From NCBI GenBank assembly GCA_910578425.1, contig CAJTQX010000022.1, positions 5,389 through 11,498 of the forward strand: a DNA stretch of 6,110 nucleotides, given 5' to 3'. The translations under genes and the position numbers were made by a program. The notes below the pieces were generated by a model. The model had not been told where the DNA came from, made no database searches, and saw nothing but the letters and a program-made list of their open reading frames with translations. This document shows positions 6,046 to 6,110 of the stretch, piece by piece. How positions within the stretch are numbered: position 1 is the first letter of the stretch; every line of letters begins with the position of its first letter. The stretch is from an uncultured Anaerotignum sp. GTDB lineage: Bacteria > Bacillota > Clostridia > Lachnospirales > Anaerotignaceae.

Positions 6046-6110
6046 ATGGGGCAGGCGAAAGAACCAGTTCACTCTGTGCAGCTCGGCGGGCGTTCCATTT
6101 TTTTTTGCAG
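6046..6110 (+). CDS. possible start of a downstream gene, cut by the window end
   Basis: An ATG at 6046, 11 bases after the pump stop codon, opens a frame of 21 codons that is still open at the window edge. AAAGGCGG (6033-6040) ends 5 bases before it and could act as a modest ribosome binding site. The peptide begins MGQAKEPVHSVQLGG and resembles no family I recognise. The tight spacing and lack of a terminator suggest co-transcription with the pump. A run of nine T at 6098-6106 falls within the frame. With so few codons this could also be non-coding. Confidence 0.4.
   Translation, partial: MGQAKEPVHSVQLGGRSIFFC

Noticed and set aside
6061..6106. T9 run after the pump as an intrinsic terminator
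   Set aside because: No G/C stem of useful length precedes the T-run. The closest pairing, GAAC (6061-6064) with GTTC (6092-6095), is 4 bp with a 27-base loop.

Overview
The window is an ordinary stretch of chromosome with three complete genes and the start of a fourth, all on the + strand. It most likely comes from an anaerobic Clostridia-type Firmicute, perhaps a gut Lachnospiraceae relative. The evidence is the single-chain, homodimer-type pyruvate:ferredoxin oxidoreductase, strong AGGAGG-type ribosome binding sites, sigma-A-like promoters with TATAAT boxes, and roughly balanced base composition judged by eye. The genus cannot be fixed from the sequence alone.

Layout. Positions 1-79 hold the leader and ribosome binding site of the first gene. 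Positions 80-3610 encode the 1176-residue pyruvate:ferredoxin oxidoreductase (nifJ/por), with all cofactor and cluster ligands in place. Positions 3611-3799 are a dense intergenic strip. It holds three back-to-back perfect hairpins that look like a palindromic repeat element, then an intrinsic terminator for nifJ, then a sigma-A promoter whose -35 box starts two bases after the terminator's T-tract, then the ribosome binding site of the next gene. Positions 3800-4507 encode a 235-residue metallo-beta-lactamase-fold hydrolase of unknown substrate. Positions 4508-4678 carry the promoter, a 12-bp palindrome over its -35 box (candidate operator), a small leader hairpin and the ribosome binding site of the next gene. 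Positions 4679-6034 encode a 451-residue MATE-family efflux pump with 12 predicted membrane helices. From 6046 a possible further reading frame runs off the window.

How the genes relate. The oxidoreductase is central metabolism: it makes acetyl-CoA and reduced ferredoxin from pyruvate. Its own terminator and the new promoter after it suggest it is transcribed separately. The hydrolase and the pump each appear to have their own promoter, so I see no functional link between the three genes beyond adjacency. The frame after the pump begins 11 bases past its stop and would be co-transcribed with it.

I found no mobile element, CRISPR array, RNA gene or defence system, and no clear sign of a previously undescribed multi-gene system. 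The points most worth a second look are the hairpin cluster at 3622-3701, the hydrolase that lacks the usual third metal-ligand histidine, the palindrome in the pump promoter, and the extreme codon bias of nifJ, which leaves its antisense frame almost entirely open.
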